DNA of 64,000 nt, from assembly GCF_050947335.1 (NCBI RefSeq), contig NW_027473685.1:112273-176272 (forward strand), given 5' to 3'. The notes beneath the pieces were generated by a model. It saw only the letters and a list, made by a program, of their open reading frames with translations, did no database searches and was not told the DNA's origin. Both the position numbers and the translations under genes were made by a program. The stretch comes from Megachile rotundata. Its lineage: Eukaryota; Arthropoda; Insecta; Hymenoptera; Megachilidae. The first letter of the stretch is position 1. Each line of letters begins with the position of its first letter. This document shows, one piece after another, positions 11,037-23,825 of this stretch.

Positions 11037-12080
11037 GTGATTGTGTGATTGTGATTGTGTGATTGTGTGATTGTGTGATAGTGATTGTGTGATAGTGATT
11101 GTGTGATTGTGATTGTGTGATTGTGATTGTGTGATTGTGATTGTGTGATTGTGATTGTGTGATTGTGATTGTGTGATTGTGATTGTGTGATTGTGATTGT
11201 GTGATTGTGATTGTGTGATTGTGATTGTGTGATTGTGATTGTGTGATTGTGATTGTGTGATTGTGATTGTGTGATTGTGATTGTGTGATTGTGATTGTGT
11301 GATTGTGATTGTGTGATTGTGATTGTGTGATTGTGATTGTGTGATTGTGATTGTGTGATTGTGATTGTGTGATTGTGATTGTGTGATTGTGATTGTGTGA
11401 TTGTGATTGTGTGATTGTGATTGTGTGATTGTGATTGTGTGATTGTGATTGTGTGATTGTGATTGTGTGATTGTGATTGTGTGATTGTGATTGTGTGATT
11501 GTGATTGTGTGATTGTGATTGTGTGATTGTGATTGTGTGATTGTGATTGTGTGATTGTGATTGTGTGATTGTGTTTGTGTGATTGTGATTGTGTGATTGT
11601 GATTGTGTGATTGTGTGATTGTGATTGTGTGATTGTGATTGTGTGATTGTGATTGTGATTGTGTGATTGTGATTGTGTGATTGTGATTGTGTGATTGTGA
11701 TTGTGTGATTGTGATTGTGTGATTGTGATTGTGTGATTGTGATTGTGTGATTGTGATTGTGTGATTGTGATTGTGTGATTGTGATTGTGTGATTGTGATT
11801 GTGTGATTGTGATTGTGTGATTGTGATTGTGTGATTGTGATTGTGTGATTGTGATTGTGTGATTGTGATTGTGTGATTGTGATTGTGTGATTGTGATTGT
11901 GTGATTGTGATTGTGTGATTGTGATTGTGTGATTGTGATAGTGTGATTGTGATTGTGTGATTGTGATTGTGTGATTGTGATTGTGTGATTGTGATTGTGT
12001 GATTGTGATTGTGTGATTGTGATTGTGTGATTGTGATTGTGTGATTGTGATTGTGTGATTGTGATTGTGTGATTGTGTGA
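11037..12080. repeat. 14-bp array
   Basis: Two GATAGTG units at the start, GTGTTTG near 11574, GATAGTG near 11938, otherwise regular 14-bp units. Confidence 0.93.
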
Positions 12081-12489
12081 TTGTGTGATTGTGTTATTGC
12101 GTGAATGTGTGATTGCGTGATTGTGTGATTGCGTGATTGTGTGATTGCGTGATTGTGTGATTGCGTGATTGTGTGATTGCGTGATTGTGGGATTGCGTGA
12201 TTGTGTGATTGCGTGATTGTGTGATTGCGTGATTGTGTGATTGTGTGATTGGGTGATTGTGTGATTGTGTGATTGTGTGATTGTGTGATTGTGTGATTGT
12301 GTGATTGTGTGATTGTGTGATTGTGTGATTGTGTGATTGTGTGATTGTGTGATTGTGTGATTGGGTGATTGTGTGATTGTGTGATTGTGTGATTGTGTGA
12401 TTGTGTGATTGTGTGATTGTGTGATTGTGTGATTGTGTGATTGTGATTGTGTGATTGTGTGATTGTGATTGTGTGATTGTGTGATTGTG
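12081..12489. repeat. Type-1 CpG block and 8-bp array, first of a pair
   Basis: TTATTGCGTGAATG at 12094, 3254 bp after its counterpart at 8840, with the same GTGGGATTGCG and GATTGGGTG marks in the same order. Confidence 0.92.
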
Positions 12490-13062
12490 TTATTGCGTGA
12501 ATGTGTGATTGCGTGATTGTGTGATTGCGTGATTGTGTGATTGCGTGATTGTGTGATTGCGTGATTGTGTGATTGCGTGATTGTGGGATTGCGTGATTGT
12601 GTGATTGCGTGATTGTGTGATTGTGTGATTGGGTGATTGTGTGATTGTGTGATTGTGTGATTGTGTGATTGTGTGATTGTGTGATTGTGTGATTGTGTGA
12701 TTGTGTGATTGTGTGATTGTGTGATTGTGTGATTGTGTGATTGTGTGATTGTGTGATTGTGTGATTGTGTGATTGTGTGATTGTGTGATTGTGTGATTGT
12801 GTGATTGTGTGATTGTGTGATTGTGTGATTGTGTGATTGTGTGATTGTGTGATTGTGTGATTGTGTGATTGTGTGATTGTGTGATTGTGTGATTGTGTGA
12901 TTGTGTGATTGTGTGATTGTGTGATTGTGTGATTGTGTGATTGTGTGATTGTGTGGTTGTGTGATTGTGTGATTGTGTGATTGTGTGATTGTGTGATTGT
13001 GTGATTGTGTGATTGTGTGATTGTGTGTTTGTGTGATTGTGTGATTGTGTGATTGTGTGATT
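12490..13062. repeat. Type-1 CpG block and long 8-bp array, second of a pair
   Basis: TTATTGCGTGAATG at 12490, 3238 bp after the one at 9252. The 8-bp array includes one GTGGTTG near 12955 and GTGTGTTTG near 13025. Confidence 0.92.
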
Positions 13063-14055
13063 GTGATTGTGTGATTCTGATTGTGTGATTGTGATTGTGT
13101 GATTGTGATTGTGTGATTGTGATTGTGTGATTGTGATTGTGTGATTGTGATTGTGTGATTGTGATTGTGTGATTGTGATTGTGTGATTGTGATTGTGTGA
13201 TTGTGATTGTGTGATTGTGATTGTGTGATTGTGATTGTGTGATTGTGATTGTGTGATTGTGATTGTGTGATTGTGATTGTGTGATTGTGATTGTGTGATT
13301 GTGATTGTGTGATTGTGATTGTGTGATTGTGATTGTGTGATTGTGATTGTGATTGTGTGATTGTGTTTGTGTGATTGTGATTGTGTGATTGTGATTGTGT
13401 GATTGTGTGATTGTGATTGTGTGATTGTGATTGTGTGATTGTGATTGTGTGATTGTGATTGTGATTGTGTGATTGTGTGATTGTGTGATTGTGTGATTGT
13501 GTGATTGTGTGATTGTGTGATCGTGTGATTGTGTGATTGTGTGATAGTGCGATTGTGTGATTGTGCGATTGTGTGATTGAGAGTGTGTGATTGTGATTGT
13601 GTGATTGTGATTGTGTGATTGTGTGATTGTGTGATAGTGATTGTGTGATTGTGATTGTGTGATTGTGATTGTGTGATTGTGATTGTGTGATTGTGATTGT
13701 GTTATTGTGATTGTGTGATTGCGATTGTGTGATTGTGATTGTGTGATTGTGATTGTGTGATTGTGATTGTGTGATTGTGATTGTGTGATTGTGATTGTGT
13801 GATTGTGATTGTGTGATTGTGATTGTGATTGTGTGATTGTGATTGTGTGATTGTGATTGTGTGATTGTGATTGTGTGATTGTGATTGTGTGATTGTGTGA
13901 TTGTGATTGTGTGATTGTGATTGTGTGATTGTGTGATTGTGTGATTGTGTGATTGTGTGATTATGTGATCGTGTGATTGTCTGATTGTGTGATTGTGTGA
14001 TTGTGTGATTGTGCGATTGTGTGATTGTGCGATTGTGTGATTGAGAGTGTGTGAT
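13063..14055. repeat. 14-bp array with marker modules 1 and 2
   Basis: GATTCTG near 13075, 14-bp units, 6-6-8 plus GTGTTTG near 13346-13370, module 1 at 13479-13590 (with GATAGTGCG as at 10.27 kb), 14-bp units with GTTATTG near 13702 and GCGATTG near 13720, and module 2 at 13921-14055. Confidence 0.92.
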
Positions 14056-14336
14056 TGTGATTGTGTGACTGTGATTGTGTGACTGTGATTGTGTGATTGT
14101 GATTGTGTGATTGTGTGATTGTGTGATTGCGTGATTGTGTGATTGCGTGATTGCGTGATTGCGTGATTGCGTGATTGCGTGATTGCGTGATTGCGTGATT
14201 GCGTGATTGCGTGATTGTGTGATTGCGTGACTGTGTGATTGTGTGACTGTGTGATTGTGTGGTTGTGTGATTGTGTGGTTGTGTGATTGTGTGGTTGTGT
14301 GATTGTGCGATTGTGTGATTGTGCGATTGTGTGATT
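14056..14336. repeat. TGACTG pair and type-2 CpG block, copy 4
   Basis: Standard order, GCGTGACTG at 14225; 3300 bp after copy 3. Confidence 0.92.
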
Positions 14337-15095
14337 GTGATTGTGTGATTGTGATTGTGTGATTGTGTGATTGTGTGATAGTGATTGTGTGATAGTGATT
14401 GTGTGATTGTGATTGTGTGATTGTGATTGTGTGATTGTGATTGTGTGATTGTGATTGTGTGATTGTGATTGTGTGATTGTGATTGTGTGATTGTGATTGT
14501 GTGATTGTGATTGTGTGATTGTGATTGTGTGATTGTGATTGTGTGATTGTGATTGTGTGATTGTGATTGTGTGATTGTGATTGTGTGATTGTGATTGTGT
14601 GATTGTGATTGTGTGATTGTGATTGTGATTGTGTGATTGTGATTGTGTGATTGTGATTGTGTGATTGTGATTGTGTGATTGTGATTGTGTGATTGTGATT
14701 GTGTGATTGTGATTGTGTGATTGTGATTGTGTGATTGTGATTGTGTGATTGTGATTGTGTGATTGTGATTGTGTGATTGTGATTGTGTGATTGTGATTGT
14801 GTGATTGTGATTGTGTGATTGTGATTGTGTGATTGTGATTGTGTGATTGTGATAGTGTGATTGTGATTGTGTGATTGTGATTGTGTGATTGTGATTGTGT
14901 GATTGTGATTGTGTGATTGTGATTGTGTGATTGTGATTGTGTGATTGTGATTGTGTGATTGTGATTGTGTGATTGTGTGATTGTGATTGTGTGATTGTGA
15001 TTGTGTGATTCTGATTGTGTGATTGTGATTGTGTGATTGTGATTGTGTGATTGTGATTGTGTGATTGTGATTGTGTGATTGTGATTGTGTGATTG
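14337..15095. repeat. 14-bp array
   Basis: Two GATAGTG units, then 14-bp units with GATAGTG near 14850 and a GATTCTG near 15008. Confidence 0.93.
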
Positions 15096-15705
15096 TGTGA
15101 TTGTGTTATTGCGTGAATGTGTGATTGCGTGATTGTGTGATTGCGTGATTGTGTGATTGCGTGATTGTGTGATTGCGTGATTGTGTGATTGCGTGATTGT
15201 GGGATTGCGTGATTGTGTGATTGCGTGATTGTGTGATTGCGTGATTGGGTGATTGTGTGATTGTGTGATTGTGTGATTGTGTGATTGTGTGATTGTGTGA
15301 TTGTGTGATTGTGTGATTGTGTGATTGTGTGATTGTGTCATTGTGTGATTGTGTGATTGTGTGATTGTGTGATTGTGTGATTGTGTGATTGTGTGATTGT
15401 GTGATTGTGTGATTGTGTGATTGTGTGATTGTGTGATTGTGTGATTGTGTGATTGTGTGATTGTGTGATTGTGTGATTGTGTGATTGTGTGATTGTGTGA
15501 TTGTGTGATTGTGTGATTGTGTGATTGTGTGATTGTGTGATTGTGTGATTGTGTGATTGTGTGATTGTGTGATTGTGTGATTGTGTGATTGTGTGATTGT
15601 GTGATTGTGTGATTGTGTGATTGTGTGATTGTGTGATTGTGTGATTGTGTGATTGTGTGTTTGTGTGATTGTGTGATTGTGTGATTGTGTGATTGTGTGA
15701 TTGTG
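15096..15705. repeat. Type-1 CpG block and long 8-bp array
   Basis: TTATTGCGTGAATG at 15106, CpG alternation with GTGGGATTGCG to about 15245, GATTGGGTG, then about 55 8-bp units. A GTCATTG at 15336-15342 supplies a rare CAT triplet (ATG on the - strand). GTGTGTTTG lies near 15657. Confidence 0.92.
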
Positions 15706-17190
15706 ATTGTGTGATTCTGATTGTGAGATTGTGATTGTGTGATTGTGATTGTGTGATTGTGATTGTGTGATTGTGATTGTGTGATTGTGATAGTGTGATT
15801 GTGATTGTGTGATTGTGATTGTGTGATTGTGATTGTGTGATTGTGATTGTGTGATTGTGATTGTGTGATTGTGATTGTGTGATTGTGATTGTGTGATTGT
15901 GATTGTGTGATTGTGATTGTGTGATTGTGATTGTGTGATTGTGATTGTGTGATTGTGATTGTGTGATTGTGATTGTGTGATTGTGATTGTGTGATTGTGA
16001 TTGTGTGATTGTGATTGTGTGATTGTGATTGTGTGATTGTGATTGTGTGATTGTGATTGTGTGATTGTGATTGTGTGATTGTGATTGTGTGATTGTGATT
16101 GTGTGATTGTGATTGTGATCGTGTGATTGTGATTGTGTGATTGTGATTGTGTGATTGTGATTGTGTGATTGTGATTGTGTGATTGTGATTGTGTGATTGT
16201 GATTGTGTGATTGTGATTGTGATTGTGTGATTGTGTTTGTGTGATTGTGATTGTGTGATTGTGATTGTGTGATTGTGTGATTGTGATTGTGTGATTGTGA
16301 TTGTGTGATTGTGATTGTGTGATTGTGATTGTGTGATTGTGATTGTGTGATTGTGATTGTGATTGTGTGATTGTGTGATTGTGTGATTGTGTGATTGTGT
16401 GATTGTGTGATTGTGTGATCGTGTGATTGTGCGATTGTGTGATTGTGCGATTGTGTGATTGTGCGATTGTGTGATTGAGAGTGTGTGATTGTGATTGTGT
16501 GATTGTGATTGTGTGATTGTGTGATTGTGATTGTGTGATTGTGATTGTGTGATTGTGATTGTGTGATTGTGATTGTGTGATTGTGATTGTGTGATTGTGA
16601 TTGTGATTGTGTGATTGTGTGATTGTGTGATTGTGTGATTGTGTGATTGTGTGATTGTGTGATCGTGTGATTGTGTGATTGTGTGATTGTGCGATTGTGT
16701 GATTGTGCGATTGTGTGATTGAGAGTGTGTGATTGTGATTGTGTGATTGTGATTGTGTGATTGTGTGATTGTGTGATAGTGATTGTGTGATTGTGATTGT
16801 GTGATTGTGATTGTGTGATTGTGATTGTGTGATTGTGATTGTGTGATTGTGATTGTGTGATTGTGATTGTGTGATTGTGATTGTGTGATTGTGATTGTGT
16901 GATTGTGATTGTGTGATTGTGATTGTGTGATTGTGATTGTGTGATTGTGATTGTGATTGTGTGATTGTGATTGTGTGATTGTGATTGTGTGATTGTGATT
17001 GTGTGATTGTGATTGTGTGATTGTGATTGTGTGATTGTGATTGTGTGATTGTGATTGTGTGATTGTGTGATTGTGTGATTGTGTGATTGTGTGATTATGT
17101 GATCGTGTGATTGTCTGATTGTGTGATTGTGTGATTGTGTGATTGTGCGATTGTGTGATTGTGCGATTGTGTGATTGAGAGTGTGTGATT
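15706..17190. repeat. 14-bp array with three marker modules
   Basis: GATTCTG and GAGATTG near 15716-15727, GATAGTG near 15789, GATCG near 16118, and 6-6-8 plus GTGTTTG near 16214. Module 1 occurs at 16366-16490 (three GCGATTG) and again at 16615-16735; module 2 is at 17060-17190. 14-bp units separate them. Confidence 0.91.
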
Positions 17191-17476
17191 GTGATTGTGT
17201 GACTGTGATTGTGTGACTGTGATTGTGTGATTGTGATTGTGTGATTGTGTGATTGTGTGATTGTGTGATTGCGTGATTGTGTGATTGCGTGATTGCGTGA
17301 TTGCGTGATTGCGTGATTGCGTGATTGCGTGATTGCGTGATTGCGTGATTGCGTGATTGTGTGATTGCGTGACTGTGTGATTGTGTGACTGTGTGATTGT
17401 GTGGTTGTGTGATTGTGTGGTTGTGTGATTGTGTGGTTGTGTGATTGTGCGATTGTGTGATTGTGCGATTGTGTGA
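17191..17476. repeat. TGACTG pair and type-2 CpG block, copy 5
   Basis: Standard order, GCGTGACTG at 17367; 3142 bp after copy 4. Confidence 0.92.
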
Positions 17477-18600
17477 TTGTGATTGTGTGATTGTGATTGT
17501 GTGATTGTGTGATTGTGTGATAGTGATTGTGTGATAGTGATTGTGTGATTGTGATTGTGTGATTGTGATTGTGTGATTGTGATTGTGTGATTGTGATTGT
17601 GTGATTGTGATTGTGTGATTGTGATTGTGTGATTGTGATTGTGTGATTGTGATTGTGTGATTGTGATTGTGTGATTGTGATTGTGTGATTGTGATTGTGT
17701 GATTGTGATTGTGATTGTGTGATTGTGATTGTGTGATTGTGATTGTGTGATTGTGATTGTGTGATTGTGATTGTGTGATTGTGATTGTGTGATTGTGATT
17801 GTGTGATTGTGATTGTGTGATTGTGATTGTGTGATTGTGATTGTGTGATTGTGATTGTGTGATTGTGATTGTGTGATTGTGATTGTGTGATTGTGATTGT
17901 GTGATTGTGATTGTGTGATTGTGATTGTGTGATTGTGTTTGTGTGATTGTGATTGTGTGATTGTGATTGTGTGATTGTGTGATTGTGATTGTGTGATTGT
18001 GATTGTGTGATTGTGATTGTGTGATTGTGATTGTGATTGTGTGATTGTGATTGTGTGATTGTGATTGTGTGATTGTGATTGTGTGATTGTGATTGTGTGA
18101 TTGTGATTGTGTGATTGTGATTGTGTGATTGTGATTGTGTGATTGTGATTGTGTGATTGTGATTGTGTGATTGTGATTGTGTGATTGTGATTGTGTGATT
18201 GTGATTGTGTGATTGTGATTGTGTGATTGTGATTGTGTGCTTGTGATTGTGTGATTGTGATTGTGTGATTGTGATTGTGTGATTGTGATTGTGTGATTGT
18301 GATTGTGTGATTGTGATAGTGTGATTGTGATTGTGTGATTGTGATTGTGTGATTGTGATTGTGTGATTGTGATTGTGTGATTGTGATTGTGTGATTGTGA
18401 TTGTGTGATTGTGATTGTGTGATTGTGATTGTGTGATTGTGATTGTGTGATTGTGATTGTGTGATTGTGTGATTGTGATTGTGTGATTGTGATTGTGTGA
18501 TTCTGATTGTGTGATTGTGATTGTGTGATTGTGATTGTGTGATTGTGATTGTGTGATTGTGATTGTGTGATTGTGATTGTGTGATTGTGATTGTGTGATT
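17477..18600. repeat. 14-bp array
   Basis: Two GATAGTG units, a 6-6-8 step near 17710, GTGTTTG near 17937, a unique GTGCTTG near 18238, GATAGTG near 18314, and GATTCTG near 18501. Confidence 0.93.
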
Positions 18601-19120
18601 GTGTGATTGTGTTATTGCGTGAATGTGTGATTGCGTGATTGTGTGATTGCGTGATTGTGTGATTGCGTGATTGTGTGATTGCGTGATTGTGTGATTGCGT
18701 GATTGTGGGATTGCGTGATTGTGTGATTGCGTGATTGTGTGATTGTGTGATTGGGTGATTGTGTGATTGTGTGATTGTGTGATTGTGTGATTGTGTGATT
18801 GTGTGATTGTGTGATTGTGTGATTGTGTGATTGTGTGATTGTGTGATTGTGTGATTGTGTGATTGTGTGATTGTGTGATTGTGTGATTGTGTGATTGTGT
18901 GATTGTGTGATTGTGTGATTGTGTGATTGTGTGATTGTGTGATTGTGTGATTGTGTGATTGTGTGATTGTGTGATTGTGTGATTGTGTGATTGTGTGATT
19001 GTGTGATTGTGTGATTGTGTGATTGTGTGATTGTGTGATTGTGTGATTGTGTGATTGTGTGATTGTGTGATTGTGTGATTGTGTGTTTGTGTGATTGTGT
19101 GATTGTGTGATTGTGTGATT
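18601..19120. repeat. Type-1 CpG block and 8-bp array
   Basis: TTATTGCGTGAATG at 18612, GTGGGATTGCG and GATTGGGTG in the usual order, then about 45 8-bp units and GTGTGTTTG near 19083. Confidence 0.92.
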
Positions 19121-20310
19121 GTGATTGTGTGATTCTGATTGTGTGATTGTGATTGTGTGATTGTGATTGTGTGATTGTGATTGTGTGATTGTGATTGTGT
19201 GATTGTGATTGTGTGATTGTGATTGTGTGATTGTGATTGTGTGATTGTGATTGTGTGATTGTGATTGTGTGATTGTGATTGTGTGATTGTGATTGTGTGA
19301 TTGTGATTGTGTGATTGTGATTGTGTGATTGTGATTGTGTGATTGTGATTGTGTGATTGTGATTGTGTGATTGTGATTGTGTGATTGTGATTGTGTGATT
19401 GTGATTGTGTGATTGTGATTGTGTGATTGTGATTGTGTGATTGTGATTGTGTGATTGTGATTGTGTGATTGTGATTGTGTGATTGTGATTGTGTGATTGT
19501 GATTGTGTGATTGTGATTGTGTGATTGTGATTGTGTGATTGTGATTGTGTGATTGTGATTGTGTGATTGTGATTGTGTGATTGTGATTGTGTGATTGTGA
19601 TTGTGTGATTGTGATTGTGTGATTGTGATTGTGTGATTGTGATTGTGTGATTGTGATTGTGTGATTGTGATTGTGTGATTGTGATTGTGTGATTGTGATT
19701 GTGTGATTGTGATTGTGTGATTGTGATTGTGTGATTGTGATTGTGTGATTGTGATTGTGTGATTGTGATTGTGTGATTGTGATTGTGTGATTGTGATTGT
19801 GTGATTGTGATTGTGTGATTGTGATTGTGTGATTGTGATTGTGTGATTGTGATTGTGTGATTGTGATTGTGTGATTGTGATTGTGTGATTGTGATTGTGT
19901 GATTGTGATTGTGTGATTGTGATTGTGTGATTGTGATTGTGTGATTGTGATTGTGTGATTGTGATTGTGTGATTGTGATTGTGTGATTGTGATTGTGTGA
20001 TTGTGATTGTGTGATTGTGATTGTGTGATTGTGATTGTGTGATTGTGATTGTGTGATTGTGATTGTGTGATTGTGATTGTGTGATTGTGATTGTGTGATT
20101 GTGATTGTGTGATTGTGATTGTGTGATTGTGATTGTGTGATTGTGATTGCGTGATTGTGATTGTGTTTGTGTGATTGTGATTGTGTGATTGTGATTGTGT
20201 GATTGTGTGATTGTGATTGTGTGATTGTGATTGTGTGATTGTGATTGTGTGATTGTGATTGTGTGATTGTGATTGTGTGATTGTGATTGTGTGATTGTGA
20301 TTGTGTGATT
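19121..20310. repeat. Long 14-bp array, about 1 kb with no visible variant
   Basis: After GATTCTG near 19134, about 1 kb of 14-bp units with no variant that I can see, up to GATTGCGTG near 20148 and GTGTTTG near 20164. Regular units then continue to the marker module. Confidence 0.94.
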
Positions 20311-20535
20311 GTGTGATTGTGTGATTGTGTGATTGTGTGATTGTGTGATTGTGTGATTGTGTGATCGTGTGATTGTGTGATTGTGTGATTGTGCGATTGT
20401 GTGATTGTGCGATTGTGTGATTGAGAGTGTGTGATTGTGATTGTGTGATTGTGATTGTGTGATTGTGTGATTGTGTGATAGTGATTGTGTAATTGGGATT
20501 GTGTGACAGGGATTGTGTGATTGAGAGTGTGTGAT
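20311..20535. repeat. Marker module 1 and GTAATTGGG / GACAGGG cassette
   Basis: Module 1 (GATCG, two GCGATTG, GATTGAGAG), a GATAGTG, then GTAATTGGG at 20489 with GACAGGG in place of GACTGGG and a second GATTGAGAG. The marker module 2 and type-2 CpG block expected next are absent. Confidence 0.91.
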
Positions 20536-21390
20536 TGTGTGATTGTGATTGTGTGATTGTGATTGTGTGATTGTGATTGTGTGATTGTGATTGTGTGATT
20601 GTGATTGTGTGATTGTGATTGTGTGATTGTGATTGTGTGATTGTGTGATTGTGATTGTGTGATTGTGATTGTGTGATTGTGATTGTGTGATTGTGATTGT
20701 GTGATTGTGATTGTGTGATTGTGATTGTGTGATTGTGATTGTGTGATTGTGATTGTGTGATTGTGATTGTGTGATTGTGATTGTGTGATTGTGATTGTGT
20801 GATTGTGATTGGGTGATTGTGATTTTGTGATTGTGATTGTGTGATTGTGATTGTGTGATTGTGATTGTGTGATTGTGATTGTGTGATTGTGATTGTGTGA
20901 TTGTGATTGTGTGATTGTGATTGTGTGATTCTGATTGTGTGATTGTGATTGTGTGATTGTGATTGTGTGATTGTGATTGTGTGATTGTGTGATTGTGATT
21001 GTGTGATTGTGATTGTGTGATTGTGATTGTGTGATTGTGATTGTGTGATTGTGATTGTGTGATTGTGATTGTGTGATTGTGATTGTGTGATTGTGATTGT
21101 GTGATTGTGATTGTGTGATTGTGATTGTGTGATTGTGATAGTGTGATTGTGATTGTGTGATTGTGATTGTGTGATTGTGATTGTGTGATTGTGATTGTGT
21201 GATTGTGATTGTGTGATTGTGATTGTGTGATTGCGATTGTGTGATTGTGATTGTGTGATTGTGTGATTGTGATTGTGTGATTGTGTGATTGTGATTGTGT
21301 GATTGTGATTGTGTGATTCTGATTGTGTGATTGTGATTGTGTGATTGTGATTGTGTGATTGTGATTGTGTGATTGCGATTGTGTGATTGT
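20536..21390. repeat. 14-bp array
   Basis: Regular 14-bp units with single doubled 8-bp words. Marks are GATTGGGTG near 20808, GATTTTG near 20823, GATTCTG near 20929 and 21315, GATAGTG near 21139, and GCGATTG near 21232 and 21374. Confidence 0.92.
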
Positions 21391-21870
21391 GTGATTGTGT
21401 TATTGCGTGAATGTGTGATTGCGTGATTGTGTGATTGCGTGATTGTGTGATTGCGTGATTGTGTGATTGCGTGATTGTGTGATTGCGTGATTGTGGGATT
21501 GCGTGATTGTGTGATTGCGTGATTGTGTGATTGTGTGATTGGGTGATTGTGTGATTGTGTGATTGTGTGATTGTGTGATTGTGTGATTGTGTGATTGTGT
21601 GATTGTGTGATTGTGTGATTGTGTGATTGTGTGATTGTGTGATTGTGTGATTGTGTGATTGTGTGATTGTGTGATTGTGTGATTGTGTGATTGTGTGATT
21701 GTGTGATTGTGTGATTGTGTGATTGTGTGATTGTGTGATTGTGTGATTGTGTGATTGTGTGATTGCGTGATTGTGTGATTGCGTGATTGTGTGATTGTGT
21801 GATTGTGTGATTGTGTGATTGTGTGATTGTGTGTTTGTGTGATTGTGTGATTGTGTGATTGTGTGATTGT
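21391..21870. repeat. Type-1 CpG block and 8-bp array
   Basis: TTATTGCGTGAATG at 21400. The 8-bp array carries two extra GCG units near 21764 and 21780 and GTGTGTTTG near 21833. The same two extra GCG units occur in the duplicate near 27433 and 27449. Confidence 0.92.
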
Positions 21871-22725
21871 GATTGTGTGATTCTGATTGTGTGATTCTGA
21901 TTGTGTGATTGTGATTGTGTGATTGTGATTGTGTGATTGTGATTGTGTGATTGTGATTGTGTGATTGTGATTGTGTGATTGTGATTGTGTGATTGTGATT
22001 GTGTGATTGTGATTGTGATTGTGTGATTGTGTTTGTGTGATTGTGATTGTGTGATTGTGTGATTGTGATTGTGTGATTGTGATTGTGTGATTGTGATTGT
22101 GTGATTGTGATTGTGTGATTGTGATTGTGTGATTGTGATTGTGTGATTGTGATTGTGATTGTGTGATTGTGTGATTGTGTGATTGTGTGATTGTGTGACT
22201 GTGTGATTGTGTGATCGTGTGATTGTGTGATTGTGTGATTGTGCGATTGTGTGATTGTGCGATTGTGTGATTGAGAGTGTGTGATTGTGATTGTGTGATT
22301 GTGTTTGTGTGATTGTGTGATTGTGTGATAGTGATTGTGTGATTGTGATTGTGTGATTGTGATTGTGTGATTGTGATTGTGTGATTGTGATTGTGTGATT
22401 GTGATTGTGTGATTGTGATTGTGTGATTGTGATTGTGTGATTGTGATTGTGTGATTGTGATTGTGTGATTGTGATTGTGTGATTGTGATTGTGATTGTGT
22501 GATTGTGATTGTGTGATTGTGATTGTGTGATTGTGATTGTGTGATTGTGATTGTGTGATTGTGATTGTGTGATTGTGATTGTGTGATTGTGATTGTGTGA
22601 TTGTGTGATTGTGTGATTGTGTGATTGTGTGATTATGTGATCGTGTGATTGTCTGATTGTGTGATTGTGTGATTGTGTGATTGTGCGATTGTGTGATTGT
22701 GCGATTGTGTGATTGAGAGTGTGTG
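21871..22725. repeat. 14-bp array with marker modules 1 and 2
   Basis: Two GATTCTG units, 6-6-8 plus GTGTTTG near 22013-22030, module 1 at 22161-22285 (with TGACTG before GATCG), GTGTTTG near 22303, GATAGTG near 22327, and module 2 at 22601-22725. Confidence 0.92.
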
Positions 22726-22997
22726 ATTGTGATTGTGTGACTGTGATTGTGTGACTGTGATTGTGTGATTGTGATTGTGTGATTGTGTGATTGTGTGATT
22801 GCGTGATTGTGTGATTGCGTGATTGCGTGATTGCGTGATTGCGTGATTGCGTGATTGCGTGATTGCGTGATTGCGTGATTGTGTGATTGCGTGACTGTGT
22901 GATTGTGTGACTGTGTGATTGTGTGGTTGTGTGATTGCGTGGTTGTGTGATTGTGTGGTTGTGTGATTGTGCGATTGTGTGATTGTGCGATTGTGTA
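22726..22997. repeat. TGACTG pair and type-2 CpG block, copy 6
   Basis: GCGTGACTG at 22889. The middle GTGGTTG is preceded by GCG instead of GTG, and a GTAATTG closes the block; both details are repeated in copy 8 at 28565. Confidence 0.92.
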
Positions 22998-23600
22998 ATT
23001 GTGATTGTGTGATTGTGATTGTGTGATTGTGTGATTGTGTGATTGTGTGATAGTGATTGTGTGATAGTGATTGTGTGATTGTGATTGTGTGATTGTGATT
23101 GTGTGATTGTGATTGTGTGATTGTGATTGTGTGATTGTGATTGTGATTGTGTGATTGTGATTGTGTGATTGTGATTGTGTGATTGTGATTGTGTGATTGT
23201 GATTGTGTGATTGTGATTGTGTGATTGTGATTGTGTGATTGTGATTGTGTGATTGTGATTGTGTGATTGTGATTGTGTGATTGTGATTGTGTGACTGTGA
23301 TTGTGTGATTGTGATTGTGTGATTGTGATTGTGTGATTGTGATTGTGTGATTGTGTGATTGTGTGATTGTGTGATTATGTGATCGTGTGATTGTCCGATT
23401 GTGTGATTGTGTGATTGTGTGATTGTGCGATTGTGTGATTGTGCGATTGTGTTATTGAGAGTGTGTGATTGTGATTGTGTGATTGTGATTGTGTGATTGT
23501 GTGATTGTGATTGTGTGATTGTGATTGTGTGATTGTGATTGTGTGATTGTGATTGTGTGATTGTGATTGTGTGATTGTGATTGTGTGATTGTGATTGTGT
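22998..23600. repeat. 14-bp array and variant marker module 2
   Basis: GATAGTG twice, 14-bp units with one TGACTG near 23294, and a marker module at 23346-23470 with GTCCGATTG and GTTATTGAGAG. Then 14-bp units. Confidence 0.92.
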
Positions 23601-23825
23601 GATTGTGTGATTGTGTGATTGTGTGATTGTGTGATTGTGTGTTTGTGTGATTGTGTGATTGTGTGATTGTGTGACTGCGTGATTGTGTGATTGAGTGATT
23701 GTGTGATTGTGTGATTGTGTGATTGTGTGACTGTGATTCTGTGACTGTGGTTGTGTGATCGTGGTTGTGTGATCGTGGTTGTGTGATTGTGGTTGTGGGA
23801 TTGTGATTGTGTGACTGTGATTGTG
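23601..23825. repeat. Variant 8-bp array and GATCGTGGTTG patch
   Basis: 8-bp units with GTGTGTTTG, TGACTGCG and GATTGAGTG, then GATTCTGTGACTGTGG, GATCGTGGTTG twice and GTGGGATTG. It matches in order the patch at about 2120-2300 and its own duplicate at 29266-29475. Confidence 0.9.

Noticed and set aside
9252..15341. 2029-codon open frame on the - strand, and all other long - strand frames (2429-3481, 38952-41534, 41609-45997, 44952-46019, 46680-47660, 47790-50981, 51463-54027, 52869-54005, 57307-59517, 57339-57998, 57995-58693, 58452-59495)
   Set aside because: They are the translation of a stop-free tandem repeat. They start either at a chance CAT triplet (3481, 15341, 47660, 57998) or at a non-ATG TTG codon in the complex block, and end at chance TTA triplets such as GTTATTG or ATTATG. 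Overlapping frames give the same peptide. There is no domain, signal peptide or non-repeat sequence.
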